Positions 1-7,616 of a stretch of 24,993 nucleotides of DNA are shown piece by piece. Source of the DNA: Fimenecus sp051881355 (lineage in GTDB: Bacteria > Bacillota > Clostridia > Oscillospirales > Acutalibacteraceae); NCBI GenBank assembly GCA_051881355.1, contig JBJEPS010000017.1, positions 1-24,993 on the forward strand, given 5' to 3'. Numbering within the stretch: the first letter of the stretch is position 1; the number at the start of each line of letters is the position of its first letter. Below the pieces are notes generated by a model. It worked only from the letters and a program-made list of their open reading frames with translations, did no database searches and was not told the origin of the DNA. The position numbers were made by a program, and so were the translations under genes.

Positions 1-19
1 CTTCTTGGCATAAAAATAT

Positions 20-64
20 CCCCCTATGGTAGTTATTTTATTCTACCATAAGGGGGGCTTTTTT
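20..64 (+). terminator. Intrinsic terminator of an upstream gene, possibly bidirectional
   Basis: A 13-bp stem (20-32 with 43-56, one bulged A at 51) has five C-G pairs at its base and a 10-nt AT-rich loop, and is followed by six T (59-64). It fits rho-independent termination of a rightward gene lying before the window. Read leftward, the hairpin is followed by an A/T-rich stretch (8-19), so it may also end the leftward lipoprotein gene whose stop lies at 126. Confidence 0.85.
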
Positions 65-125
65 ACTATTGTCCACTTTTACTGGACTTGTTCACAGCAC
101 TCTGCGCTTGTTTTTATTTATTGTT

Positions 126-578
126 TTATTCGGTTACTTCCGAAACGAGCTCACCCGATTCTGCGGAAGCTTCGGTTGTCTCCTCGGAAACTTCTGTTTC
201 CGTAGGCGGATTCGGTTCATCGGGTGTCTCCGGCTCGGCAGGGGATTCAGGAATTTCGGGCGACTGCGGCGCAGCGGGCGTTTCCCCGTCTGCGGACGCT
301 TCCGGTGTTTCGGCAGGTGCTTGCGCGTCGGTATCTGTATGGTTTTGAGTCGTACTTGTACGGCGACGCGTGGTGGTTTCCGAGGTGCCTTCGTCGGCGC
401 TCGGCTCGGTGAGAACGGGCACAGCGTCCACGGCAGCGGTTTGTATTTCCGTATCGGTTTGTGCGCCCGACACCTCCACTTTTTCAAATTCCGTTTTTTG
501 ACCGCAAGAAGCAAGTGTAAAGGCTGCCAACAGCAATATACCGCATAGCATAACTATTTTGATAAAGGAACACCGCAT
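126..578 (-). CDS. Small lipoprotein with acidic Pro/Thr/Glu-rich low-complexity tail
   Basis: I recognise no family; only the export signal is clear. The 150-residue protein starts with M-R-C-S-F-I-K, has a hydrophobic stretch at about residues 6-21 and a lipobox L-A-S-C ending at Cys25. It should therefore be cleaved by signal peptidase II and held on the outer face of the membrane. The mature part has a short charged segment (about 26-40), then roughly 100 residues of Thr, Glu, Pro, Ala and Ser with one Arg-Arg-Arg patch, and looks disordered, like a spacer or stalk. I place the start at 578, not at the longer in-frame Met at 650, because GGAGGT lies 8 nt upstream of 578 and the promoter at 622-650 lies inside the longer version. 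It stands alone and is transcribed away from the nucleotidyltransferase gene. Function unknown. Confidence 0.8.
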   Translation of the reverse strand: MRCSFIKIVMLCGILLLAAFTLASCGQKTEFEKVEVSGAQTDTEIQTAAVDAVPVLTEPSADEGTSETTTRRRTSTTQNHTDTDAQAPAETPEASADGETPAAPQSPEIPESPAEPETPDEPNPPTETEVSEETTEASAESGELVSEVTE

Positions 579-621
579 TTCAACCACCTCCGTCATAGTT
601 TTGACAAAAAACACCGTGCCT

Positions 622-650
622 ATTCTAAAGCAATCGGAAAAATTTGTCAA
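622..650 (-). promoter_or_regulatory. Sigma-A promoter of the lipoprotein gene
   Basis: On the minus strand TTGACA (645-650) and TAGAAT (622-627) are separated by exactly 17 bp. Transcription should start near 615, giving a leader of about 37 nt before the ATG at 578. This placement excludes the upstream Met codon at 650. Confidence 0.8.
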
Positions 651-695
651 CTGATTTACCCTGATTAAACCGCTGTATGTGCGGCAATACTAAAC

Positions 696-701
696 TATAC
701 T
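696..701 (+). promoter_or_regulatory. Possible -10 element for the nucleotidyltransferase-like gene
   Basis: TATACT is a good -10 about 43 nt ahead of the GTG start. The hexamer 17 bp upstream (673-678, CTGTAT) matches the -35 consensus poorly, so this is weak. Confidence 0.3.
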
Positions 702-730
702 CCGTTTTGCGGAAAAATTCGGATTGCGTT

Positions 731-736
731 GGGGGA
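731..736 (+). promoter_or_regulatory. Ribosome binding site that fixes a GTG start
   Basis: GGGGGA lies 7 nt before GTG at 744. It overlaps the codons that would follow the alternative TTG start at 729, and nothing resembling a ribosome site precedes that TTG. Confidence 0.6.
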
Positions 737-743
737 ATGTTTT

Positions 744-3032
744 GTGAAAGCGGTTTGGCTTGCGGGCGTCGGGGAAAAGGCTCTGCAACCGATGACTTGT
801 ATCACACCGAAGCTGCTTTTGCCCGTTGCAGACCGTCCGTTGCTTGCGTATCTGTTGGAAACACTATACCGGAACGGTATGCGGGAGGTTTATCTTGTTT
901 TGCCGTATACAGAACGCCGTGTAGAGGACTTTGTGCGGTATCATACGCCACAGGGAATGCGCGTCTATGTTGTACAGGCATCAGACGGAGAAAACAGCCG
1001 TATAGTGCAGATGCTCTCCGAAGAAACCGCGCCGTTGTGTTTGGTGTACGGCACGCGTTTTTGGGATTTTGATTTGCGTACCGCACTGCAATTCCATGCT
1101 GATGCCGACGCCGATGTCACGGCGCTGTTTGTAAAATCCGAATTTTTCCGAAACGGTACGGCGTTGTTGGTTGATGCGGCAGATAAACTTACCGGCTGTC
1201 TGCCGTTTTTTTCCTCGACAAAACCGCCTACCGCAAAAGGGGACAGCGGTGTATATCTTTTGCGCCCTACTTGTCTAACAGCGGTACTGCAAGGCGCGGA
1301 AAATGCGGACAGAGAGTCCGTTTTGCCGCGTCTTTTGCGGTACGAAGCCTATGCCTGTGCGGCGCAAGGCTATTTTAATCCTGTGGACAACATTGCGTCA
1401 TTTTGCGCCTGTACGCGGGATATTTTGCATGGCAAAACGCGGTTTACACTTCCGCATTTGGCAAACGGTATTTTTTCTTCGTCCGTATTGCCGAAGGGCA
1501 ATTATCAGCTGATTCCGCCGGTTTTCATCGGGGAAAATGTAACGGTGGCAGACGGAGCGCAAATCGGACCGAATACCGTGCTCTCGGACGGCTGTTTTGT
1601 CGGCGCACAGGCGAAAACGGAAAACAGTATTTTATGTGCGGGTGCTGCGGTGTACCCGCGTGCACGCCTTCGCGGCGCAGTCGTTTGCGAAAATGCCGTG
1701 GTACAAGAGGGCGCAGAGCTGTCTGTGGGTAGTGTAGTCGGCGCGTTTGCCACGGTCGGCAGATATGCTTTTTTAGAGCATGGCGTGCGTGTTTGGCAGC
1801 ATCGCGCAGTGGAAAGCGGCATGCATGTGTCAGGCAGTGTACGAAATTCCGTACCGCAGGAGATTACCTTTTCGGAAACCGGACAGCTATACACCGATTC
1901 AAAAGTCCTGGACCCGATTTTTTTAGCGTCTTTCGGCAGCGCCTTGGGTGGCTGTAATTTCGGAAAAAAGGTCGGTATTCTCTGTGACGGCAGTACGGCG
2001 GGTACATCAGCGGCACAAATCGTATCCGGCGCGCTGTCTGCACAAGGCAGCGGCGTGTGGTGCTTCGGTAAGGGCTTTTTGCCGCAGCTGCATTTTTATA
2101 CTGCCTTTTGTGATTTACAGGCGGGCATTTTTCTTTGCGTGCGCAATGGACGGTTGTGCCTGCATCTTTTTGCGGCAGGCGGTCTTTTGCTGTCCGGTGC
2201 GCAGACGGCGGCGTTGGTGGCACGAATGCAATTCGGTGATTTTCCGACGGCAGTTCCTGACAATTGCCGTGCGAGCGCCGATATGCACGATATGCAGAGT
2301 ATGTATTTGCGGGAATTGTTGCATGAGGCGGGCGAGATGCTCAATAAACAGTCGGTTCGTGTGCAATGCGCGAACGAAGAAATCACGATGCTTCTGGAGG
2401 ATGCGCTTTACCGTCTGCATGCCGAAACGGGTGATGACATTACATTGCGGCTCTCATACGACGGCACGCGTGTGACTGCTTTTCACCGCGAATGCGGATA
2501 TTTGCCCTATGAACGGCTACTGGCGATTTGCTGTAACGCCGTATTTCAAAGCGGACAGGATGTTGCGCTTTGTGCCGATGCCCCATTTGCTTTGGAACAA
2601 TTTGCAACCGAAAACGGGCGGCGTGTTTTACATTATTCTGCCTTGCCGAACGCCGAAACAGATGCACAGACGCGCACGCTCGCACGTGCACAGCTGTATG
2701 TGCGCGACGGATTATTTTTGTGTATGCGTCTGCTCGGTATTTTGCAGCAAAGCGGCAAAAGCTTGGCGCAGTTGCATAAAGCATTGCCGGAATTTTTTGT
2801 GCGGCGAAAAACCGTGCCCGTGCAATTGCCGTCTGAAGAAGTGCTACGCATATTGCATTTACCGAATGCCGAACTTCGCGATGTGGGTATTGTTTGGCAA
2901 AATGCGGACGGACGTGTTCTGATTACACCGCAGCAGGCGGGAAAGCGCTTGTGTATTTTGGCGGAAAGCGCACGCTTTGAAACGGCTAAGTCCCTTTGCG
3001 AGGAAGTGGAGGAAAGATTGACAAAACATTGA
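744..3032 (+). CDS. Nucleotidyltransferase / beta-helix / phosphomannomutase-like fusion, probably catalytically impaired
   Basis: The 762-residue protein (GTG start) has three parts. Residues 1-230 form a sugar-1-phosphate nucleotidyltransferase fold that opens M-K-A-V-W-L-A-G and keeps T-P-K-L-L-L-P-V. Residues 258-370 are hexapeptide-type left-handed beta-helix repeats. Residues 395-762 resemble the alpha-D-phosphohexomutase fold, ending in a D-G-R-V-L-I-T-P piece like the family's fourth domain. Full-length homologues in clostridia and cyanobacteria are annotated as mannose-1-phosphate guanylyltransferases. Key residues look lost here. The glycine-rich loop reads A-G-V-G-E-K-A-L-Q-P instead of G-G-x-G-T-R-L-x-P. 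The metal-binding Gly-Asp is Gly-Thr at about 103-104. No T-A-S-H-N-P phosphoserine loop is visible. The mutase metal loop D-x-D-x-D-R reads S-Y-D-G-T-R. The fold is well supported; its activity is doubtful. It may be a regulatory or scaffold protein for sugar-nucleotide or glycogen metabolism. Confidence 0.75.
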   Translation: MKAVWLAGVGEKALQPMTCITPKLLLPVADRPLLAYLLETLYRNGMREVYLVLPYTERRVEDFVRYHTPQGMRVYVVQASDGENSRIVQMLSEETAPLCLVYGTRFWDFDLRTALQFHADADADVTALFVKSEFFRNGTALLVDAADKLTGCLPFFSSTKPPTAKGDSGVYLLRPTCLTAVLQGAENADRESVLPRLLRYEAYACAAQGYFNPVDNIASFCACTRDILHGKTRFTLPHLANGIFSSSVLPKGNYQLIPPVFIGENVTVADGAQIGPNTVLSDGCFVGAQAKTENSILCAGAAVYPRARLRGAVVCENAVVQEGAELSVGSVVGAFATVGRYAFLEHGVRVWQHRAVESGMHVSGSVRNSVPQEITFSETGQLYTDSKVLDPIFLASFGSALGGCNFGKKVGILCDGSTAGTSAAQIVSGALSAQGSGVWCFGKGFLPQLHFYTAFCDLQAGIFLCVRNGRLCLHLFAAGGLLLSGAQTAALVARMQFGDFPTAVPDNCRASADMHDMQSMYLRELLHEAGEMLNKQSVRVQCANEEITMLLEDALYRLHAETGDDITLRLSYDGTRVTAFHRECGYLPYERLLAICCNAVFQSGQDVALCADAPFALEQFATENGRRVLHYSALPNAETDAQTRTLARAQLYVRDGLFLCMRLLGILQQSGKSLAQLHKALPEFFVRRKTVPVQLPSEEVLRILHLPNAELRDVGIVWQNADGRVLITPQQAGKRLCILAESARFETAKSLCEEVEERLTKH

Positions 3033-3057
3033 CACCGAGCGAAATTAAGAGTATTAT
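3029..3057 (+). promoter_or_regulatory. Sigma-A promoter of the rnjA-ftsH operon
   Basis: TTGACA (3029-3034) and TATTAT (3052-3057) are separated by 17 bp. The -35 overlaps the stop codon of the preceding gene. Transcription would start near 3064, leaving a leader of about 140 nt before rnjA. Confidence 0.8.
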
Positions 3058-3127
3058 TATAGAATAATTATAATCGGTTAAAATCGGTATCTGTGTGAAA
3101 ACGGCATGACAGATACAAAACTGCGGA

Positions 3128-3160
3128 CTTTCACCTGCTTTTTGTGCTTTGAAAGCAGGG
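3128..3160 (+). promoter_or_regulatory. Alternative hairpins in the RNase J leader
   Basis: CCTGCTTT (3134-3141) can pair with AAAGCAGG (3152-3159). CTTTC (3128-3132) can instead pair with GAAAG (3151-3155), which shares bases with the first stem, so the two are mutually exclusive. The structure sits about 30 nt before the ribosome site in the leader of an RNase gene. A regulatory role is inference only. Confidence 0.3.
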
Positions 3161-3203
3161 TTACATAAACACAACACGATTTTACGCAATAAGGAGAAGC
3201 TGA

Positions 3204-5156
3204 ATGGCAAAACAAATGAAAGAAAAGCCTGCACAGCCTGCACAAAAGCCCGAAAAAACGCGGCAAAACGGTGCGGGTAAAGGCAAGACTGCCCAAAAGA
3301 ACGGCGCGCAGTCGAAAAAACAACCCAAAACCCAACAAAAAACCCAACAAAAGACGCAAAAAACGGCAATGCAGGGATTTAGTGATTCTACCGCAGGACA
3401 ACAGCAGAAACGGTATTATAACAGTCTGAAAAATGCAAATGCAGGAAAAACGACCAAGCGTAAATCCGCCGGTGGGAAATCCCGACAGAAAAAACCGACA
3501 CCGCCGCTGAAAATTGCTTTTTTAGGCGGGCTCAACGAGGTCGGCAAAAATATGACGCTCTACGAGTGCGAAGGCGATATGCTGCTCGTGGACTGCGGTC
3601 TTGCGTTTCCCGACCCTGAAATGTTCGGCGTGGATTTGGTGATTCCCGATTTTACCTATGTACTCGAAAATGCCGATAGAATCAAAGGTATTTTGATTAC
3701 CCACGGGCACGAGGACCATATCGGGGGCTTAGCGTATCTGCTGAAAGACTTAAATATTCCCGTCTATTCCACGCGCCTGACGATTGGGCTGATTGAGGGA
3801 AAACTGCGGGAGCATAAACTTTTGGACAAATGCGACCTGCATGTGATAAAGCCCGGCGACAAAGTCAAGCTCGGCTGTTTTGAAACCGAGTTTATTCATG
3901 TCAACCATTCTATCCCCGACGCGGTGGCGCTTGCTATCAATACCCCCGCGGGGACGGTGGTGCAAACGGGCGACTTTAAAATTGATACCACGCCCATTGA
4001 CGGCGGCGTGATTGATTTGGCGCGGCTGTCCGCCATCGGCGAACAGGGCGTGCTGTGCCTGTTGTCCGACTCCACAAACGCCGTGAAGCCCGGCTTTACC
4101 GAAAGCGAACGCAAGGTCGGCGAAACCTTTGAAGTCCAGTTTCGTAAAGCGGGGACGCGCCGCTTAATTGTAGCGACTTTTGCGTCCAATATCCATCGCG
4201 TTCAGCAGATTATCAATGTTGCCGAGCGCTTGGGGCGCAAGGTGGCGCTTTCGGGCAGAAGTCTTGAAAATGTGGTCTCTGTTGCGGCGGAGCTCGGCTA
4301 TATCAAAGTCCCTGAGGGCATTTTGGTCGGGATTGACAGCATTAACCGCTATCCGCCCGAAAAGCTGGTGCTTATCACCACGGGCAGTCAGGGCGAACCG
4401 ATGTCGGCGCTCTACCGTATGGCGTTTTCCGAGCATCGGCGCGTGGAAATCGGACCGAATGACTATGTAATTATCTCCGCAACACCCATTCCCGGCAATG
4501 AAAAAATGGTTGGGAAGGTCGTGGACGAACTGTTAAAGCAGGGCGCCGAGGTCGTGTATGAAAAAATGTATGACGTCCATGTTTCGGGGCACGCCTGTCA
4601 AGAAGAGCTCAAGCTGATGATGAGCCTTGTGAAGCCGAAATATTTTATCCCCGTGCACGGCGAGCAAAAGCATTTGCAAAAGCATGCGGCACTCGCGCGC
4701 ACCATGGGTATTCCCGAGGGCAATATCCTGCTTGCCGATAACGGCAAGGAGGTGGAACTTACCGACGAAAAAATCCGTATTTCGGGGGAAGTGCCCGCCG
4801 GTATGGTCTTTGTGGACGGCAGCGGTGTCGGCGATGTCGGCTCTGTGGTACTGCGGGACCGTAAACGCTTAGCCGAGGACGGTATTATTATCATTGCCGT
4901 TACGATTGACAGGGAAACGGGTGAGGTGATTTCAGGACCCGATGTTGTGACCCGCGGCTTTGTGTATGTGCGCGAATCCGAACAGCTCATGGAGGAATCG
5001 CGTCGCCTTTGCGAAAGCGTGCTTTCGGACTGTATGTATGAGCATGTGCGCGATTTCGGGACAATCCGTAACCGCCTGCGCGATGAAATTTCGCGTCTGA
5101 CCTTTACGCGCACCAAACGCAGTCCGATGGTGCTGCCGATTTTGATGGAGGTGTAA
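3204..5156 (+). CDS. rnjA: Ribonuclease J, with Lys/Gln-rich N-terminal extension
   Basis: This is a metallo-beta-lactamase/beta-CASP ribonuclease that acts in the cytoplasm as a 5'-3' exonuclease and endonuclease in mRNA decay and rRNA maturation. The enzyme core begins near residue 102 (L-K-I-A-F-L-G-G-L-N-E-V-G). The zinc motif H-G-H-E-D-H is at 167-172. The next ligand region reads H-V-N-H-S-I-P-D, followed by Q-T-G-D-F-K. A later V-H-G-E segment matches the beta-CASP end. The first 100 residues are unusual: very rich in Lys, Gln, Ala and Thr, with an internal K-T-Q-Q repeat at about 42-54, and predicted disordered and basic. The total of 650 residues is about 95 longer than the usual 555 because of this tail. 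The start is supported by AAGGAG 7 nt before ATG. It is the first gene of a seven-gene run, and gdpP starts 3 nt after its stop. Confidence 0.95.
   Translation: MAKQMKEKPAQPAQKPEKTRQNGAGKGKTAQKNGAQSKKQPKTQQKTQQKTQKTAMQGFSDSTAGQQQKRYYNSLKNANAGKTTKRKSAGGKSRQKKPTPPLKIAFLGGLNEVGKNMTLYECEGDMLLVDCGLAFPDPEMFGVDLVIPDFTYVLENADRIKGILITHGHEDHIGGLAYLLKDLNIPVYSTRLTIGLIEGKLREHKLLDKCDLHVIKPGDKVKLGCFETEFIHVNHSIPDAVALAINTPAGTVVQTGDFKIDTTPIDGGVIDLARLSAIGEQGVLCLLSDSTNAVKPGFTESERKVGETFEVQFRKAGTRRLIVATFASNIHRVQQIINVAERLGRKVALSGRSLENVVSVAAELGYIKVPEGILVGIDSINRYPPEKLVLITTGSQGEPMSALYRMAFSEHRRVEIGPNDYVIISATPIPGNEKMVGKVVDELLKQGAEVVYEKMYDVHVSGHACQEELKLMMSLVKPKYFIPVHGEQKHLQKHAALARTMGIPEGNILLADNGKEVELTDEKIRISGEVPAGMVFVDGSGVGDVGSVVLRDRKRLAEDGIIIIAVTIDRETGEVISGPDVVTRGFVYVRESEQLMEESRRLCESVLSDCMYEHVRDFGTIRNRLRDEISRLTFTRTKRSPMVLPILMEV
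5147..5153 (+). promoter_or_regulatory. Ribosome binding site for the TTG start of gdpP
   Basis: GGAGGTG lies inside the last codons of rnjA, 6 nt before the TTG at 5160. This suggests translational coupling between the two genes. Confidence 0.75.
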
Positions 5157-5159
5157 GCC

Positions 5160-7127
5160 TTGAAAGCCGGTCGTGCAATCCGCACGTATCCGCTGAGTTT
5201 TGCGTTGATTATCCTCTCAGCGGTATTCTGTATCGTCACTGCCTTTTTGGATTGGCGTGTGGCGTTGGTCGAAACGTGCCTTCTGCTCGGATTTACCGTG
5301 GCGGCGGCGCTCAAAGCGCGGCACGATTTTAAAGTCATTCGGAAAACGGTCGCTTCCATCAATGCGTCGCTTTCGGCGGAGGAAAATTCGTCCCTGACCA
5401 ATTTCCCACTGCCTGTCGCGGTGTTCGACAGCAGTGACCGTGTGGTTTGGTACAATCAAAAATTCAACAATGCGGTTTTAACCGAAATTCGTCCGCAAAG
5501 CGATGAAATCGGGCAGTTTACGGGCGGCAAGGGGTTGCAGCAAATCCGCGAAAAGACCGTGTTTCCCGTAAAGCTCGGCAAAAAAGAGTATACCGTTTAT
5601 TTCAGCCATATTACTTGCTCGGGGCGGCAGTCCTATGTTTTGATATACACCGAGGATACCGCTTTAAAGCAAACCGCAGCGGCATATAAGCTGGAAAAAC
5701 CCGCTGTGGTGCTGTTGGCTGTGGACAGCGCGGACGAAATCTACCGCGCGTATAAAGAAAACGAATATGCGGAAATTTTAGGCGATGCGGAGCGTATGAC
5801 CGAAGGCTGGCTTTCGGAATTTGATGGGATTTTCCGCAAGCTTTCGAGCGGTAGGTTTTTTGCAGTCTTACCGGAAGCAGAGCTTCGCAAAATGATTACC
5901 CGCAAATTCAATCTGTTAGAGCAGGTTCGTGCCTATACATACAACGGCGCGTCGGTCGGCATTACGCTGTCGGTCGGTGTGGGGCGCGGAGATACACTTG
6001 CCGATGCGGAAAATAACGCGCGCCAGGCGTTTGATATGGCGCTCGGGCGCGGCGGCGACCAAGCGGTCTTGAAGGGCACGGACGAAAGCTATCAGTTTTT
6101 CGGCGGTGTTTCTAAAGGTGTCGAAAAGCGTACCAAGGTGCGTTCGCGCGTGGTGGCAAACGCACTCGGCGAACTGTTGCAAACTGCTGAAAATGTGGTC
6201 GTGATGGGACATAAGTTTTCGGATTTGGATTGTGTCGGTGCTGCAATCGGAATGTGTAAGGCGGCGACGGCGCTCGGCAAGCCCGCAAAAATTGCAGTAA
6301 ATGAAAAAACGACGCTTGCCCAGCCCTTAATTGCTTATATGCGCGCACAAATCGATTCGGATATTTTCGTGTCGCCCGAAACGGCGGAGCATATGCTGAC
6401 GGAAAAATCGCTTCTGATTGTTGTGGATACCCATAAAACCGGTTTTGTCGAATCTCCGGAGGTCTATGAAAAAGCCAAGCAGGTCGTTGTGATTGACCAC
6501 CACAGAAAAAATGTGGATTATATTCAAAATGCGGTCATTTTCTACCACGAGCCGCACGCGTCCTCGACCTGTGAATTGGTCACGGAGCTGTTGCAATATA
6601 TCGGTAAAAAGCCGCTCATTACCCCGATAGAAGCCAATGCGTTGCTTGCGGGGATTATGCTGGATACCAAAGAATTTGTTCTGCGAACGGGCGTGCGCAC
6701 CTTTGAAGCGGCGGCATATCTGCGTGCACGCGGTGCGGATACCGTCACGGTCAAGAGCTTTTTCGCCAGCAGTATGGAAAACCGCAAATTGCGCGGGCAA
6801 ATCGTGATGCATGCGCAAAGCTACAAACGGTGTGCTGTGTCTGTTGCCGATTTCTCCGCAAAGGATTTGCGTGTGGTTTGTGCACAGGCGGCAGACGAGC
6901 TTTTAACGGTCAGCGATGTGGACGCGTCTTTTGTGCTGTTTGAAACCGATGGAACAGCCAATATTTCCGCGCGCTCTATGGGGAAAGTGAATGTGCAGCT
7001 CATTATGGAGTCGCTCGGCGGCGGCGGGCATCAAACGATGTCGGCAGCACAGCTTGCCGATACCGCGCTTTCCGATGCGGAAAAACAACTGTACGCGGCA
7101 ATCGACGCGTATTTTGAAAATCAGTAA
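5160..7127 (+). CDS. gdpP: Cyclic-di-AMP phosphodiesterase GdpP (DHH/DHHA1)
   Basis: This membrane enzyme hydrolyses c-di-AMP to pApA and so controls potassium, osmotic and cell-wall homeostasis. The 655-residue architecture is complete. Two membrane helices lie at about 10-30 and 36-52. A PAS-like sensor spans about 83-165 (L-P-V-A-V-F-D-S-S-D-R-V-V-W-Y-N). A degenerate GGDEF domain follows at about 180-305, where the signature region reads G-R-G-G-D-Q-A, as is usual in GdpP. The DHH catalytic domain carries H351, D355 and D357 in G-H-K-F-S-D-L-D, then D-T-H at 423-425 and D-H-H at 446-448. DHHA1 closes with G-G-G-G-H-Q at 620-625. All metal ligands I expect are present, so it should be active. 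The TTG start is fixed by GGAGGTG 6 nt upstream. The order gdpP-rplI-dnaB is widespread in Firmicutes. Confidence 0.95.
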   Translation: MKAGRAIRTYPLSFALIILSAVFCIVTAFLDWRVALVETCLLLGFTVAAALKARHDFKVIRKTVASINASLSAEENSSLTNFPLPVAVFDSSDRVVWYNQKFNNAVLTEIRPQSDEIGQFTGGKGLQQIREKTVFPVKLGKKEYTVYFSHITCSGRQSYVLIYTEDTALKQTAAAYKLEKPAVVLLAVDSADEIYRAYKENEYAEILGDAERMTEGWLSEFDGIFRKLSSGRFFAVLPEAELRKMITRKFNLLEQVRAYTYNGASVGITLSVGVGRGDTLADAENNARQAFDMALGRGGDQAVLKGTDESYQFFGGVSKGVEKRTKVRSRVVANALGELLQTAENVVVMGHKFSDLDCVGAAIGMCKAATALGKPAKIAVNEKTTLAQPLIAYMRAQIDSDIFVSPETAEHMLTEKSLLIVVDTHKTGFVESPEVYEKAKQVVVIDHHRKNVDYIQNAVIFYHEPHASSTCELVTELLQYIGKKPLITPIEANALLAGIMLDTKEFVLRTGVRTFEAAAYLRARGADTVTVKSFFASSMENRKLRGQIVMHAQSYKRCAVSVADFSAKDLRVVCAQAADELLTVSDVDASFVLFETDGTANISARSMGKVNVQLIMESLGGGGHQTMSAAQLADTALSDAEKQLYAAIDAYFENQ

Positions 7128-7156
7128 ACACACTTTCCAAAAACGGAGGTACAGTT

Positions 7157-7597
7157 ATGGAAGTTATTTTGAAAAAAGATGTTAAGGGCTTGGGGAAAGC
7201 GGGCGAAAAGGTCAAAGCGTCCGACGGGTACGCCCGCAATTTTCTGTTCCCGAAGGGGCTTGCCGTGGAGGCAAACGCCCAAACCTTAACCGAATACAAA
7301 AACAGCGAAGCGTCCAAACAGCATAAAATCGATGTGGAAATTGCTGCAGCAAAGGACGCAAAAGCCAAATTGGACGGCAAAACCGTGCGTCTGACAGCCA
7401 AAGCGGGGCAAAACGGCAGACTGTTCGGTTCTGTGACCGCCAAAGATGTGGCGCAGGCGATTACTGAACAGTTATCCGTTACGGTGGACAAGCGCAAGCT
7501 GTCGGTTGCAGATATTAAAAATTTCGGCACCTATACGGCGGAAGTCAAGCTGTATACAGGCATTGCCGCAACGGTAACGGTGGAAGTTACCGAATAA
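7157..7597 (+). CDS. rplI: 50S ribosomal protein L9
   Basis: The 146-residue protein matches L9 in length and sequence. The N-terminal RNA-binding domain (residues 1-50) has the conserved G-K-A-G-E-K-V-K-A-S-D-G-Y-A-R-N-F-L-F-P run. A charged central helix rich in Ala and Lys follows at about 45-78, then a C-terminal domain from about 80 with G-R-L-F-G-S-V-T. L9 binds 23S rRNA near the L1 stalk and helps keep the reading frame. GGAGGT lies 7 nt before ATG. It sits 29 nt after gdpP and 19 nt before dnaB, the usual Firmicute order. Confidence 0.97.
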   Translation: MEVILKKDVKGLGKAGEKVKASDGYARNFLFPKGLAVEANAQTLTEYKNSEASKQHKIDVEIAAAKDAKAKLDGKTVRLTAKAGQNGRLFGSVTAKDVAQAITEQLSVTVDKRKLSVADIKNFGTYTAEVKLYTGIAATVTVEVTE

Positions 7598-7616
7598 TTG
7601 CAGAGGAGCTACATAC

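Noticed and set aside
69..548. Rightward frames over the lipoprotein gene
   Set aside because: They are the complement of a low-complexity Thr/Pro/Glu coding stretch, giving Arg/Cys/Phe- or Ser/Gly-rich nonsense. The leftward gene has a lipobox, promoter and ribosome site.
3322..3366. Short AAAACCCAACAAAA-type direct repeats, considered as a CRISPR or tandem repeat array
   Set aside because: They are in-frame codons for the K-T-Q-Q repeat of the RNase J tail, with no spacer structure.
4598..5455. Leftward open frame of 285 codons
   Set aside because: It is antisense to rnjA and gdpP, both certain genes, and has a Ser/Thr/Arg-rich composition typical of shadow frames.
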